In this document: positions 1 to 7,804 of the stretch, piece after piece | Numbering within the stretch: the first letter of the stretch is position 1 | Layout: each line of letters begins with the position of its first letter | Assembly (NCBI GenBank): GCA_963811055.1 | Contig: CAWEPQ010000015.1 | Coordinates: 1-64,000, forward strand | Direction of reading: 5' to 3' | DNA: 64,000 nt | Source of the DNA: JACVRW01 sp963811055 | Lineage (GTDB): Bacteria > Actinomycetota > Thermoleophilia > Solirubrobacterales > Thermoleophilaceae | Translations under genes and position numbers: made by a program | The notes under the pieces: generated by a model | The model's input: only the letters and a program-made list of their open reading frames with translations | What the model was told of the DNA's origin: nothing | The model's database searches: none

Positions 1-877
1 TCGCGTGCTTCTTGAGTCCGCCGATGAAGTGGTAGGCGCTCTCGGATAGGCCCATGCCGCGCGGGTCGTCGGAGGGATCCTCGACCTCGAAGACGTTCTG
101 GCCGTCCTTCCACAGGCTCATGTGGAAGTGGCACCCGTTGCCGGTGAGGTGGCCGAACGGCTTCGGCATGAAGGTCGCGATCAGGCCGCGCTCCTGGGCC
201 AGCGACTCGACCATGTAGCGGAAGAAGATCGCGCGGTCGCACGTGGTGAGCGCATCTGCGTAATCGAAGTTCTGCTCGAACTGGCCGTTGGCGTCCTCGT
301 GGTCGTTCGCGTAGTTGTTCCAGCCGAGATCCATGATGTAGCGCGACACCGTGGACATGAAGTCGAGGTTGCGCGTGAGGCCTCGCATGTCGTAGCAGGG
401 CTGCTCCATGCGATCGAGCGGGTCGGCCAGCTCGATCGAGCCGTCCTCTCGCTCGCGCACGAGGAAGTACTCGAGCTCGGCGCCGATCATGAACTCATAA
501 CCCATCGACTTCGCGCGGTCGAGCTGCCGGCGGAGGATCGTGCGGGGGCAGTAGGGCCACTCCTTGCCCTCGACGTGCACGTCGCAGGCGATCCGCGCGA
601 CACCCGGCTTCCAGGCGAGCGGTGTGAAGCTCCGCACGTCGGGCATCGCCGCGAGGTCGGGATCGTGAGGGAACTGGCCGATGGCGCCGGCCGCGAACCC
701 CGCGAAGCCAGCCCCTTCCTCCATCAGGCCGTCGAAATGCCGCGCCGGCACCAGCTTGGCGTTTGGCTTCCCGTGCATGTCCACGAACTGGGCGAACAGG
801 AACTCGACGTCGTTGTCGCGGATGTAGCGCTCCACGTCTTCGCGGGAGCTCGGTGCTTTGAATGGCTTGTCGCTCAT
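1..877 (-). CDS. glnT: Type III glutamine synthetase-like ligase (probable gamma-glutamylmethylamide synthetase), C-terminus off window
   Basis: The minus-strand frame opens with ATG at 877 (MSDKPFKAPSSREDVERYI) and stays open to the left edge, giving about 292 residues, so the C-terminal half is missing. Visible family features are the N-terminal beta-grasp part (FVDMHGKPNAKLVPA), the Glu metal-ligand motif GAELEYFLV, and FDYADALTTCDRAIFF followed by GLIATFMPKPF, typical of the GlnT/type III glutamate-ammonia ligase family (TIGR03105-like). That family includes gamma-glutamylmethylamide synthetase (GmaS), which joins methylamine to glutamate using ATP. The divergent neighbours are N-methylglutamate synthase-like genes, which favours GmaS over a plain glutamine synthetase. 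A second, ordinary GlnA lies at 24280-25629, so this copy is not needed for basic nitrogen assimilation. Substrate is inferred, not shown. Confidence 0.85.
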   Translation of the reverse strand, partial: MSDKPFKAPSSREDVERYIRDNDVEFLFAQFVDMHGKPNAKLVPARHFDGLMEEGAGFAGFAAGAIGQFPHDPDLAAMPDVRSFTPLAWKPGVARIACDVHVEGKEWPYCPRTILRRQLDRAKSMGYEFMIGAELEYFLVREREDGSIELADPLDRMEQPCYDMRGLTRNLDFMSTVSRYIMDLGWNNYANDHEDANGQFEQNFDYADALTTCDRAIFFRYMVESLAQERGLIATFMPKPFGHLTGNGCHFHMSLWKDGQNVFEVEDPSDDPRGMGLSESAYHFIGGLKKHA

Positions 878-1006
878 CGGCCCCGCAAACTATCCGTTCA
901 CACCACCCGCGGACAATGTGCGAACCACACACATCGCGGTACCGAATTGTGCGCCCCGCGACGTGGGTCTCCACATGGGCCGACCCTAGACTCGGTGGTC
1001 TCGCCC
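878..1006. promoter_or_regulatory. Divergent promoter region between the glnT-like gene and the glutamate synthase-like operon
   Basis: A 129-bp gap separates two divergently transcribed genes of one pathway. A possible plus-strand -10 box TAGACT lies at 987-992, 14 bases before the ATG at 1007; no good -35 is seen. A short inverted repeat GTGG-N4-CCAC lies at 963-974. Two similar sequences, ACAATGTGCG and GAATTGTGCG, stand in the same orientation near 914-924 and 945-955 and could be direct-repeat regulator sites. No regulator gene is adjacent. Confidence 0.35.
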
Positions 1007-1906
1007 ATGTGTGGAATCGCCGGACTCTTCTCCAAGTCGCTCGACGTAAGTGGATCCCTCGGGAGCCACCTGGGCGAGATGCTGCTCCAGCTGAGCGATC
1101 GCGGACCGGACAGCGCCGGGGTGGCGTTCTACCGCGAGCCCGCGCCGTCCGGATCGTCGAAGGTGTCGCTGTTCGGCGCGCCCGGTTACGACTGGGACGC
1201 GGTCCGCGTAGCGCTGGACGAGGAGTTCGGCGCCGGCGAGCCGCAGCTGCGCGGGAGCCACGCGGTGATCGTCGTCGAGGCCGATGCCGAGGTGGCACAG
1301 GCGTGGCTGCACGAGCACCACCCCGAGCTGCGCGTGATGAGCGCCGGGCAGACGATCGAGATCTTCAAGGAGGCGGGCTCGCCGCGGGAGTTCGTCGAGC
1401 GCTTCGCGCTCCGCGACCTCGAGGGCAGCCACGCGCTCGGGCACACCCGGATGGCCACCGAGAGCCGGGTGACCACCGAGCACTCGCACCCGTTCTCGAC
1501 CGGACTCGATCTGTGCCTCGTGCACAACGGCTCGCTGTCAAACCACAACAGGCTGCGCCAGCGCCTCCGCCAGGAGGGCATCGAGTTCCAGACGGACAAC
1601 GACTCCGAGGTGGCCGCCGGCTACCTCACCCACCGGATGAGCGAGGGGGCCTCGCTGGAGCAGGCCCTCGAGGGCTGTCTCGAGGACCTCGACGGCTTCT
1701 ACACCTTCGCCGTCGGCACGGCCGAGGGCTTCGCTGTGTTGCGCGACCCGATCGCGTGCAAGCCGGCGGTGATGGCGGAGACCGACGACTGGGTGGCGAT
1801 GGCTTCCGAGTACCGCGCGATCTCCGTGCTGCCCGGCGCCGAGCGCGCGACGGTGTGGGAGCCCGAGCCCGGCCAGGTCTACAGCTGGGAGCGGGCGCCG
1901 GTCTGA
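1007..1906 (+). CDS. mgsA: Class II glutamine amidotransferase subunit (GlxB / MgsA-like)
   Basis: The 299-residue protein begins MCGIAGLF, so Cys2 is the N-terminal nucleophile of class II (Ntn) glutamine amidotransferases after Met removal. LSDRGPDSAGVAFY and the downstream GHTRMATES and HNGSLSNH motifs form the glutaminase pocket. It is a stand-alone version of the glutamate synthase amidotransferase domain, as in GlxB and N-methylglutamate synthase subunit MgsA. The ATG at 1007 is chosen because it places the catalytic Cys at position 2; upstream extension in the same frame is antisense to the divergent gene. It overlaps the next gene by one base (TGATG). Expected role: release ammonia or methylamine from the gamma-amide for transfer to the synthase subunit. 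Confidence 0.9.
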   Translation: MCGIAGLFSKSLDVSGSLGSHLGEMLLQLSDRGPDSAGVAFYREPAPSGSSKVSLFGAPGYDWDAVRVALDEEFGAGEPQLRGSHAVIVVEADAEVAQAWLHEHHPELRVMSAGQTIEIFKEAGSPREFVERFALRDLEGSHALGHTRMATESRVTTEHSHPFSTGLDLCLVHNGSLSNHNRLRQRLRQEGIEFQTDNDSEVAAGYLTHRMSEGASLEQALEGCLEDLDGFYTFAVGTAEGFAVLRDPIACKPAVMAETDDWVAMASEYRAISVLPGAERATVWEPEPGQVYSWERAPV

Positions 1907-2619
1907 TGTCCGCTGTCGGGAGCGGGCTCGACTCCCAGGACGTGGACCTGGCTGTCACTCCCCTGCGCGAGCTCAACCTCGCGCTGCACAGGGTGGGCGA
2001 CGGCGGGCCCCGGCACTGGCGGGTGGTCAATCCGCGCGGCGCGCACGCGATCGCCGCCGGCATCGATGCCTCGATCGAGGTCGAGATCGACGGTCATGCC
2101 GGCTACTACTGCGCCGGTATGAACAAGCACGCCACGGTGCGCGTGCACGGAAACGCCGGCGTGGGCCTGGCCGAGAACATCATGTCCGGCACCGTGGTGG
2201 TGGACGGCAACGCGAGCCAGTCGGCCGCCGCCACCGGCCGCGGCGGGCTCGTGGTGATCCGCGGCGACGCGGCGGCCCGCTGCGGCATCTCGATGAAGGG
2301 CGTAGACATCGTGGTCCACGGCTCCGTGGGGCACATGAGCGCCTTCATGGCCCAGAAGGGCCGCCTCGTGGTGTGTGGCGATGCCGGCGAGGCGCTCGGC
2401 GACTCGATCTACGAGGCGCGGCTCTACGTGCGCGGCGCCGCCGACGGCCTCGGCGCCGACTGCGTCGAGAAGGAGATGGGCGACGAGCACCTGGCCGAGC
2501 TGGGCGAGCTGCTCGAGCGCGCCGAGGTGGAGGGAGCCGAGCCGGCGCAGTTCCGCCGCTACGGCTCGGCACGCCGGCTGTACAACTTCCACCTGGACAA
2601 CGCCGGGAGCTACGGATGA
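1906..2619 (+). CDS. mgsB: GXGXG-domain glutamate synthase-like subunit (GlxC / MgsB-like)
   Basis: The 237-residue protein carries the repeated glycine-rich right-handed helix of glutamate synthase domain 3: HAGYYCAGMNKHATVRVHG, NAGVGLAENIMSGTVVVDG, GRGGLVVIRGDAAARCGIS and GSVGHMSAFMAQKGRLVV. This beta-helix is structural and packs between the amidotransferase and synthase domains. Start ATG 1906 overlaps the previous stop, and the stop overlaps the next ATG (ATGAG), so the three subunits are translationally coupled. In ordinary GltB these three domains are one polypeptide; the split arrangement is that of GlxBCD/MgsABC. Confidence 0.88.
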   Translation: MSAVGSGLDSQDVDLAVTPLRELNLALHRVGDGGPRHWRVVNPRGAHAIAAGIDASIEVEIDGHAGYYCAGMNKHATVRVHGNAGVGLAENIMSGTVVVDGNASQSAAATGRGGLVVIRGDAAARCGISMKGVDIVVHGSVGHMSAFMAQKGRLVVCGDAGEALGDSIYEARLYVRGAADGLGADCVEKEMGDEHLAELGELLERAEVEGAEPAQFRRYGSARRLYNFHLDNAGSYG

Positions 2620-3935
2620 GCGGCTGGCGACCCGGCTTGCGCGAGTCGGCGCTGTTCGACCGCAACGTGATCCACGAGATCCAGCGCGCCGCGCGCGAGG
2701 GCATCTACGACATCCGCGGCTTCGGGGCCAAGCGCCACGTGCCGCACTTCGACGACCTGCTCTTCCTGGGCGCGAGCATGTCGCGCTACCCGCTGGAGGG
2801 GTACCGCGAGCGCTGCGACACCGACGTCACCCTCGGCGCGCGCCACGCCTCCAAGCCGATCCACCTCGACATCCCGATCACGATCGCGGGGATGAGCTTC
2901 GGCGCGCTCTCCGCGCCGGCCAAGGAGGCGCTCGGCCGCGGCGCCAGCGCGGTGGGCACGAGCACCACCACCGGCGACGGCGGCATGACGCCCGAGGAGC
3001 GCGAGCACTCGACCAAGCTCGTGTACCAGCTGCTTCCGTCGCGGTACGGGATGAACCCCGACGATCTCCGCCGCGCGGACGCCATCGAGATCGTGGTGGG
3101 CCAGGGGGCGAAGCCCGGGGGCGGAGGGATGCTGCTCGGCCAGAAGATCTCCGACCGCGTGGCCGAGATGCGCGACCTGCCCAAGGGGATCGATCAGCGC
3201 AGCGCCTGCCGCCACCCCGACTGGACGGGGCCCGACGACCTCGAGATCAAGATCCACGAGCTGCGCGAGATCACCGACTGGGAGAAGCCGGTGTTCGTGA
3301 AGGTCGGCGCCACGCGCCCCTACTTCGACACCGCACTGGCCGTGAAGTCGGGAGCAGACGTGGTGGTGCTCGACGGCATGCAGGGCGGCACCGCCGCCAC
3401 GCAGGACGTGTTCATCGAGCACGTGGGAATCCCCACGCTGGCCGCCATCCGCCCGGCCGTGGACGCGCTGCTCGACCTCGGCGTGCACCGCGAGGTGCAG
3501 CTGATCGTGTCCGGCGGGGTCCGCACCGGGGCCGATGTGGCCAAGGCGCTGGCGCTCGGGGCCGACGCCGTGTCGATCGGGGTGGCGGCCATCCTCGCGC
3601 TCGGGGACAACTCGCCCGAGTTCGAGGACGGCTACGCCGAGCTCGGCACGTCCGCCGGGTACTACGACGACTGGCACGAGGGGAGGGACCCCGCTGGGAT
3701 CTCGACCCAGGATGAGGAGCTCGCGAAGCGCTTCGACGCCGAGCTCGGCGGGCGGCGGCTTGCCAACTACCTGCGGACCATGGTGCTGGAGGCGCAGACG
3801 ATCGCTCGCGCCTGCGGCAAGTCCCACGTGCACAACCTCGAGCCCGAGGACCTGGCGGCGCTGACCATCGAGGCGGCCGCGATGGCGCGCGTCCCGCTCG
3901 CGGGCACCGGATGGACCCCCGGTCCGTCCGGTTGA
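2616..3935 (+). CDS. mgsC: FMN-binding glutamate synthase family subunit (GlxD / MgsC-like N-methylglutamate synthase)
   Basis: The 439-residue protein matches the FMN/Fe-S synthase domain of glutamate synthase. Motifs in order are ITIAGMSFGALSAPAKEAL, GTSTTTGDGGMTPEER, IVVGQGAKPGGGGMLLGQKI, a conserved KVGATRPYFDTA, and the phosphate-binding GGVRTGADVAKALALGADA. It would condense the amidotransferase-derived nitrogen with 2-oxoglutarate; in the N-methylglutamate pathway the product is N-methylglutamate. The start ATG 2616 overlaps the previous stop by four bases. Only the gene context separates MgsC from archaeal-type GltB or GlxD. Confidence 0.88.
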   Translation: MSGWRPGLRESALFDRNVIHEIQRAAREGIYDIRGFGAKRHVPHFDDLLFLGASMSRYPLEGYRERCDTDVTLGARHASKPIHLDIPITIAGMSFGALSAPAKEALGRGASAVGTSTTTGDGGMTPEEREHSTKLVYQLLPSRYGMNPDDLRRADAIEIVVGQGAKPGGGGMLLGQKISDRVAEMRDLPKGIDQRSACRHPDWTGPDDLEIKIHELREITDWEKPVFVKVGATRPYFDTALAVKSGADVVVLDGMQGGTAATQDVFIEHVGIPTLAAIRPAVDALLDLGVHREVQLIVSGGVRTGADVAKALALGADAVSIGVAAILALGDNSPEFEDGYAELGTSAGYYDDWHEGRDPAGISTQDEELAKRFDAELGGRRLANYLRTMVLEAQTIARACGKSHVHNLEPEDLAALTIEAAAMARVPLAGTGWTPGPSG

Positions 3936-3960
3936 TCCTTTAGACCAATTTGTTTAAGAT
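3932..3960 (+). promoter_or_regulatory. Candidate internal promoter before the dehydrogenase genes
   Basis: TTGATC (3932-3937), 17 bases, then TAAGAT (3955-3960); each hexamer matches the consensus at four of six positions. The -35 overlaps the stop codon of the synthase gene. The surrounding 46-bp gap is conspicuously AT-rich in an otherwise overlapping run of genes, and the next start (TTG 3982) lies about 15 bases past the predicted transcription start. It would allow the dehydrogenase and formate genes to be expressed apart from the synthase. Confidence 0.4.
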
Positions 3961-3981
3961 GCTTCGGTCAGCGAGACGCAC

Positions 3982-4242
3982 TTGAGCTACGTCCTGACCT
4001 GTCCTAACTGCGGCCCGAGAGAGGTCACCGACTTCGGCTTCGGGGGCGAGATCAATCCGCGCCCGCGCTCGGATCCCTCTCAGCGCGAGCTCGGGGCCTA
4101 CAACTACTTCCGCCGCAACGTGGCCGGCGTGCAGCGCGAGTGGTGGTGCCACCGCTCCGGCTGCGGCGCGTGGTTCCTGGCCGAGCGCGACACGCGCACC
4201 AACGAGGTGCTGCTCACAGAGCTGCCGGAGTCGCCCGCGTGA
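3982..4242 (+). CDS. soxD: Sarcosine oxidase delta subunit-like (MgdB / SoxD)
   Basis: The small 86-residue protein has the SoxD zinc-site pattern: CPNCGPREV near the N-terminus and CHRSGCGAWF further on, with conserved YNYFRRN in between. In heterotetrameric sarcosine oxidase and N-methylglutamate dehydrogenase this subunit binds zinc and caps the alpha subunit. The start is TTG at 3982, which gives the normal SoxD length. The stop TGA overlaps the GTG start of the alpha subunit. Confidence 0.88.
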   Translation: MSYVLTCPNCGPREVTDFGFGGEINPRPRSDPSQRELGAYNYFRRNVAGVQREWWCHRSGCGAWFLAERDTRTNEVLLTELPESPA

Positions 4243-7106
4243 CCCGCCTCCCTCCGCGCGACGGCGAGCGCATCGACCGCGAGCGCGAGGTGGCGTTCAG
4301 CTTCGACGGCAAGGACGTGAAGGGGCTCGAGGGGGATACGATCGGCTCCGCGCTGTTCGCCGCCGGGCGGCGCACCTTCTCGCGGAGCTTCAAGTACCAC
4401 CGCCGCCGCGGCCTCATGTGCTGCGCGGGCCAGTGCCCCAACTGCCTCGTTCAGGTGGACGGCGCCCCGGGTGTGCGCGCCTGCACCGAGCCGCTGCGAG
4501 AGGGCATGCGCGTGGAGCACATGAACGCCAGCCCGTCGCTCGAGTTCGACGCCATGCGCGCCACGGACCTGTTCGGCGGCCCCTTCACCCCGCCGGGCTT
4601 CTACTACAAGACCTTCATCCGCCCGCGGCGGCTGTGGCCGCTCTACGAGAAGGTGCTGCGCCACGCGGCGGGCCTCGGGAAGCTGCGCAAGGACCAGGAG
4701 GAGCGCGAGTGGCGCACCGAGTACCGGCGACGTCACGCGGACGTGCTCGTGGTGGGCGGCGGCGCGGCCGGCCTGAGTGCCGCGATCGCCGCGGCAGAGC
4801 TGGGCGCGGACGTCGTGCTGGCCGACGAGGGCGCGGAGCCGGGTGGGCGCCTCCTGGCCGAGGGACAGCACATGCACGCGCGCGAGCTCGCGGCGCGGGC
4901 GCGCGACCTGGGTGTGGAGGTGCTGTCGGCAGCGCCCGCGCTCGGCGCGTTCGACGGGCTCGTGCCGGTGTGGCAGGGCGGCACGCTCCACCAGGTGCGC
5001 GCCCGCGAGACCATCTACGCCACCGGGTCGATCGAGCAGCCGCTGCTCTTCCCCGGCAACGACCTGCCCGGCGTGATGCTCTCGGGCGGCGCCGTGCGCC
5101 TGGCCGCGCTCTACGGCCTCAGTCCCGGCAGCCGGGCGGTGGTGGCCGCGGTGGATGACCGCGGCCTCGAGGCGGCGGTGGCTCTGCTGGACTACGGCGT
5201 GGAGCTGGCCTCGGTGGCCGACCTGCGCGACGAGGGCGCGAGCGACGCGCTCGAGCAGCTGACGAGCCGCGGCGTGAACGTGCTCCGCGGGGCCACCGTC
5301 CTGCAGGCCGAGGGCCGCTCGGCGCTCCAGCGCGTCACGCTCGGCCCGCCCGGCGCCGGCGAGGGCGGGGCGGGCGAGGTCACGCTCACCTGCGACCTGC
5401 TCGCGGTGTCCGGAGGCAGCGCGCCCGCCACGTCGCTGCTCACCCAGTCGGGCGCCAGGACCGGCTACGACGAGCGGCTCGGCCACTTCGCGCTGCGCGA
5501 GCTGCCCGACGGGCTGCATGCGGCGGGCGAGGTCGTGGGAGCTGCCCAGCTCGGCGATGCCGAGCGCTCCGGCGCGGTGGCGGGCGCCGAGGCCGCCCAC
5601 GCGATCGGGCTGGGCGACGAATCCTCGCGTGAGCGCGTGGCCGCCGAGCGTGAGGAGATCGTCAAGCGCCCCCAGCCGTCGGTCGCCGTGCCGCCCGCGG
5701 TCACCAGCTCGCGGCGCGGCAAGTGCTTCGCCTGCCTATGCGAGGACGTGACGGCCAAGGACATCCACCTGAGCGTGGAGGAGGGCTACGACTCGATCGA
5801 GCTCTCCAAGCGCTACACCACGACCACGATGGGGCCCTGCCAGGGCCGCATGTGCCAGCTGCCCGCGGTGCGGCTGATGGCCCAGGAGACCGGGCAGAGC
5901 CTGGCCGAGGTGGGCACCACCACCGCCAGGCCGCCGTGGCACGCCGTGCCGATGGGCGCGCTGGCCGGACGTCCCTTCGAGCCCGCCAAGCGCTCCTCGA
6001 TGCACGCCCGCCACCGCGAGCTGGGGGCCAACGTCCTCTGGGCTGGCGACTGGCGGCGGGCCTACGACTACGGCGACGCTCGCGCCGAGGCGCTGGCGGT
6101 GCACGAGACCGCCGGGCTGATCGACGTGTCCACGCTCGGCAAGCTGATCGTGAGCGGGCCCGACGCCGGCGAGTTCCTCGACCGGCTCTACCCCAACCGC
6201 TTCTCGAACCTCAAGCCCGGTCGCATCCGCTACGGCGTGATGGCCAGCGACGCCGGCCGGATCATGGACGACGGCACGATCTGCCGGCTGGACGACGACA
6301 GCTTCTACGTGACCACCACCTCGAGCGGCGCGGGGGCGGTCTACGAATGGTTCTCCTGGTGGCTGGCCGACTGGCGCCTGCGCGTGCACCTCACCGACGT
6401 CACGCAGGGGCTCTCCGCCCTCAACCTCGCCGGGCCGCGCGCGAGGGAGATCCTCAGCTCACTCACCGACCTGGACTGCTCGCCCGAGGGCTTCGCCTAC
6501 CTCGACGGCAAGCGCACGGAGGTGGCGGGTGTGCCGTGCCTGCTCCTGCGCATCGGCTTCGTGGGCGAGGTGGGCTACGAGCTGCACTTCCCCGCCGCGC
6601 ATGGCGAGCACCTCTTCGACGCCCTGCTCGAGGCGGGCAAGCCGCACGGTATGCGGCCCTTCGGGCTCGAGCCCCAGCGGCTGCTGCGCCTCCAGAAGAT
6701 GCACATCCTGGTGGGACAGGACACCGACTCGGAGTCCACCCCGTTCGGGGCCGCGATGCCCTGGATCGTCAAGCTCGACAAGGAGCAGGACTTCATCGGC
6801 AAGTGGGCGCTCGAGCGGGCCGAGGGCGAAGACCTGGAGACGACGCTGGTGGGCTTCACGCTCGCCGACGGCCACGTGCCTACCGAGGGCGCTGTGGTGC
6901 TTCCGGACGGCGACGGGCCGGTCGGCCAGGTCACGAGCGCGCGCTTCTCTCCGCAGCTCGGCGGAGTGATCGGTATGGCGTGGGTGCCGGCCTCGATGGC
7001 CAAGGACGGGGCCACGGTCACGATCTCCGACGAGGGCAGTCGCTACGAGGCGGCGGTGGTCACCAAGCCCTTCTACGACCCGGATGGCGAGGTGCTCCGC
7101 TCGTGA
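4239..7106 (+). CDS. soxA: Sarcosine oxidase alpha subunit-like, THF-dependent (MgdC / SoxA)
   Basis: GTG 4239 gives 955 residues, the usual SoxA size. Domains in order: an N-terminal ferredoxin-like Fer2 domain with Cys61/62, Cys66, Cys69 and Cys82; an NAD-type dinucleotide fold (VLVVGGGAAGLSAAIAAAEL, residues ~167-186); a BFD-like Cys-rich linker (KCFACLCEDVTAKDI with MGPCQGRMC, ~490-540); and a C-terminal aminomethyltransferase (GcvT-like) domain from ~580, including DVSTLGKLIVSGPDAGEFLD and GEVGYELHFP. The GcvT domain captures the methyl carbon on tetrahydrofolate as 5,10-methylene-THF. It is flanked by delta and gamma genes with stop/start overlaps. Sarcosine or N-methylglutamate as substrate cannot be told from sequence alone; the MgsABC neighbours favour N-methylglutamate. 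Confidence 0.9.
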   Translation: MTRLPPRDGERIDREREVAFSFDGKDVKGLEGDTIGSALFAAGRRTFSRSFKYHRRRGLMCCAGQCPNCLVQVDGAPGVRACTEPLREGMRVEHMNASPSLEFDAMRATDLFGGPFTPPGFYYKTFIRPRRLWPLYEKVLRHAAGLGKLRKDQEEREWRTEYRRRHADVLVVGGGAAGLSAAIAAAELGADVVLADEGAEPGGRLLAEGQHMHARELAARARDLGVEVLSAAPALGAFDGLVPVWQGGTLHQVRARETIYATGSIEQPLLFPGNDLPGVMLSGGAVRLAALYGLSPGSRAVVAAVDDRGLEAAVALLDYGVELASVADLRDEGASDALEQLTSRGVNVLRGATVLQAEGRSALQRVTLGPPGAGEGGAGEVTLTCDLLAVSGGSAPATSLLTQSGARTGYDERLGHFALRELPDGLHAAGEVVGAAQLGDAERSGAVAGAEAAHAIGLGDESSRERVAAEREEIVKRPQPSVAVPPAVTSSRRGKCFACLCEDVTAKDIHLSVEEGYDSIELSKRYTTTTMGPCQGRMCQLPAVRLMAQETGQSLAEVGTTTARPPWHAVPMGALAGRPFEPAKRSSMHARHRELGANVLWAGDWRRAYDYGDARAEALAVHETAGLIDVSTLGKLIVSGPDAGEFLDRLYPNRFSNLKPGRIRYGVMASDAGRIMDDGTICRLDDDSFYVTTTSSGAGAVYEWFSWWLADWRLRVHLTDVTQGLSALNLAGPRAREILSSLTDLDCSPEGFAYLDGKRTEVAGVPCLLLRIGFVGEVGYELHFPAAHGEHLFDALLEAGKPHGMRPFGLEPQRLLRLQKMHILVGQDTDSESTPFGAAMPWIVKLDKEQDFIGKWALERAEGEDLETTLVGFTLADGHVPTEGAVVLPDGDGPVGQVTSARFSPQLGGVIGMAWVPASMAKDGATVTISDEGSRYEAAVVTKPFYDPDGEVLRS

Positions 7107-7804
7107 GCCTCGAGTTCCTCTCGCCCGCGCGGTCGGCGCTCGCGCGCAGCCCGATGGAGCGCGAGGCACGAGCGGCGGGTGCGCGGATCGAGGAGCGCGA
7201 CGGCTGGAACGTGGCCCTCGGCTTCGACGGCGAGGAGTCCGAGCGCCGGCGCTGCGACTCGGCTGTCGGGTTCGTGGACCGCTCGCACCTCGGCAAGATC
7301 GAGCTCCAGGCCGGCCCCGCGGACCTGGCGCGGCTGGTGGCGGCCGGCAGCGGCGGCGAGACGCTCGAGCTCGGCCGCGCCACGAAGGCGGACGGTGCCT
7401 GGTGGTGCCGCTACACGCCCACGCGCGCGATCGTTCTCTGTGAGCCCGCCGACACGGCCACGCTTCGGGCCCGGCTCGAGCTGGCGGCCGCGGAGAGCGC
7501 GGGGCCGGTCAGCGTGATCGACGTGACCACCGTCTTCGCCGCGCTCACCGTGATCGGTCCGCTGGCCGGCGAGGTGTTCGCGCGCTTCAGCGCCGTGGAC
7601 CTGCGCCCCACCGTCATGCCCGTGCACGGCTTCAAGCCGGTCTCGGTGGCGCGCACGCCCGGCACGGTTCTGTGCGAGGCCGAGCAGCGCTACCTGATGC
7701 TCTTCGGCGCGGCCCTTGGCAGCTACATGTGGACCGTCGTGGCCGACGCCGCCGAGAACCTGGGCGGCGGACCCGTGGGGCTGGAGGCGCTGGCCGATGC
7801 GTGA
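7103..7804 (+). CDS. soxG: Sarcosine oxidase gamma subunit-like (MgdD / SoxG)
   Basis: GTG 7103 overlaps the alpha-subunit stop and gives 233 residues. The sequence is a degenerate GcvT/YgfZ-like fold typical of SoxG: SPMEREARAAGARIEERDGW, VGFVDRSHLGKIELQA, and SVIDVTTVFAALTVIGPLA. The gamma subunit is a non-catalytic structural part of the heterotetramer. The stop overlaps the ATG of the beta-subunit gene. Confidence 0.82.
   Translation: MSLEFLSPARSALARSPMEREARAAGARIEERDGWNVALGFDGEESERRRCDSAVGFVDRSHLGKIELQAGPADLARLVAAGSGGETLELGRATKADGAWWCRYTPTRAIVLCEPADTATLRARLELAAAESAGPVSVIDVTTVFAALTVIGPLAGEVFARFSAVDLRPTVMPVHGFKPVSVARTPGTVLCEAEQRYLMLFGAALGSYMWTVVADAAENLGGGPVGLEALADA

Noticed and set aside
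2610..3833. Long minus-strand open frames opposite the FMN synthase and many other genes (up to ~500 codons)
   Set aside because: They arise from high-GC codon bias opposite real genes; composition is His/Arg/Ala/Val-rich without domains.
1007..3935. Ordinary glutamate synthase (GOGAT)
   Set aside because: Three separate subunits next to a GlnT-type synthetase and sarcosine-type dehydrogenase fit GlxBCD/MgsABC better; no GltD-like small subunit is present.
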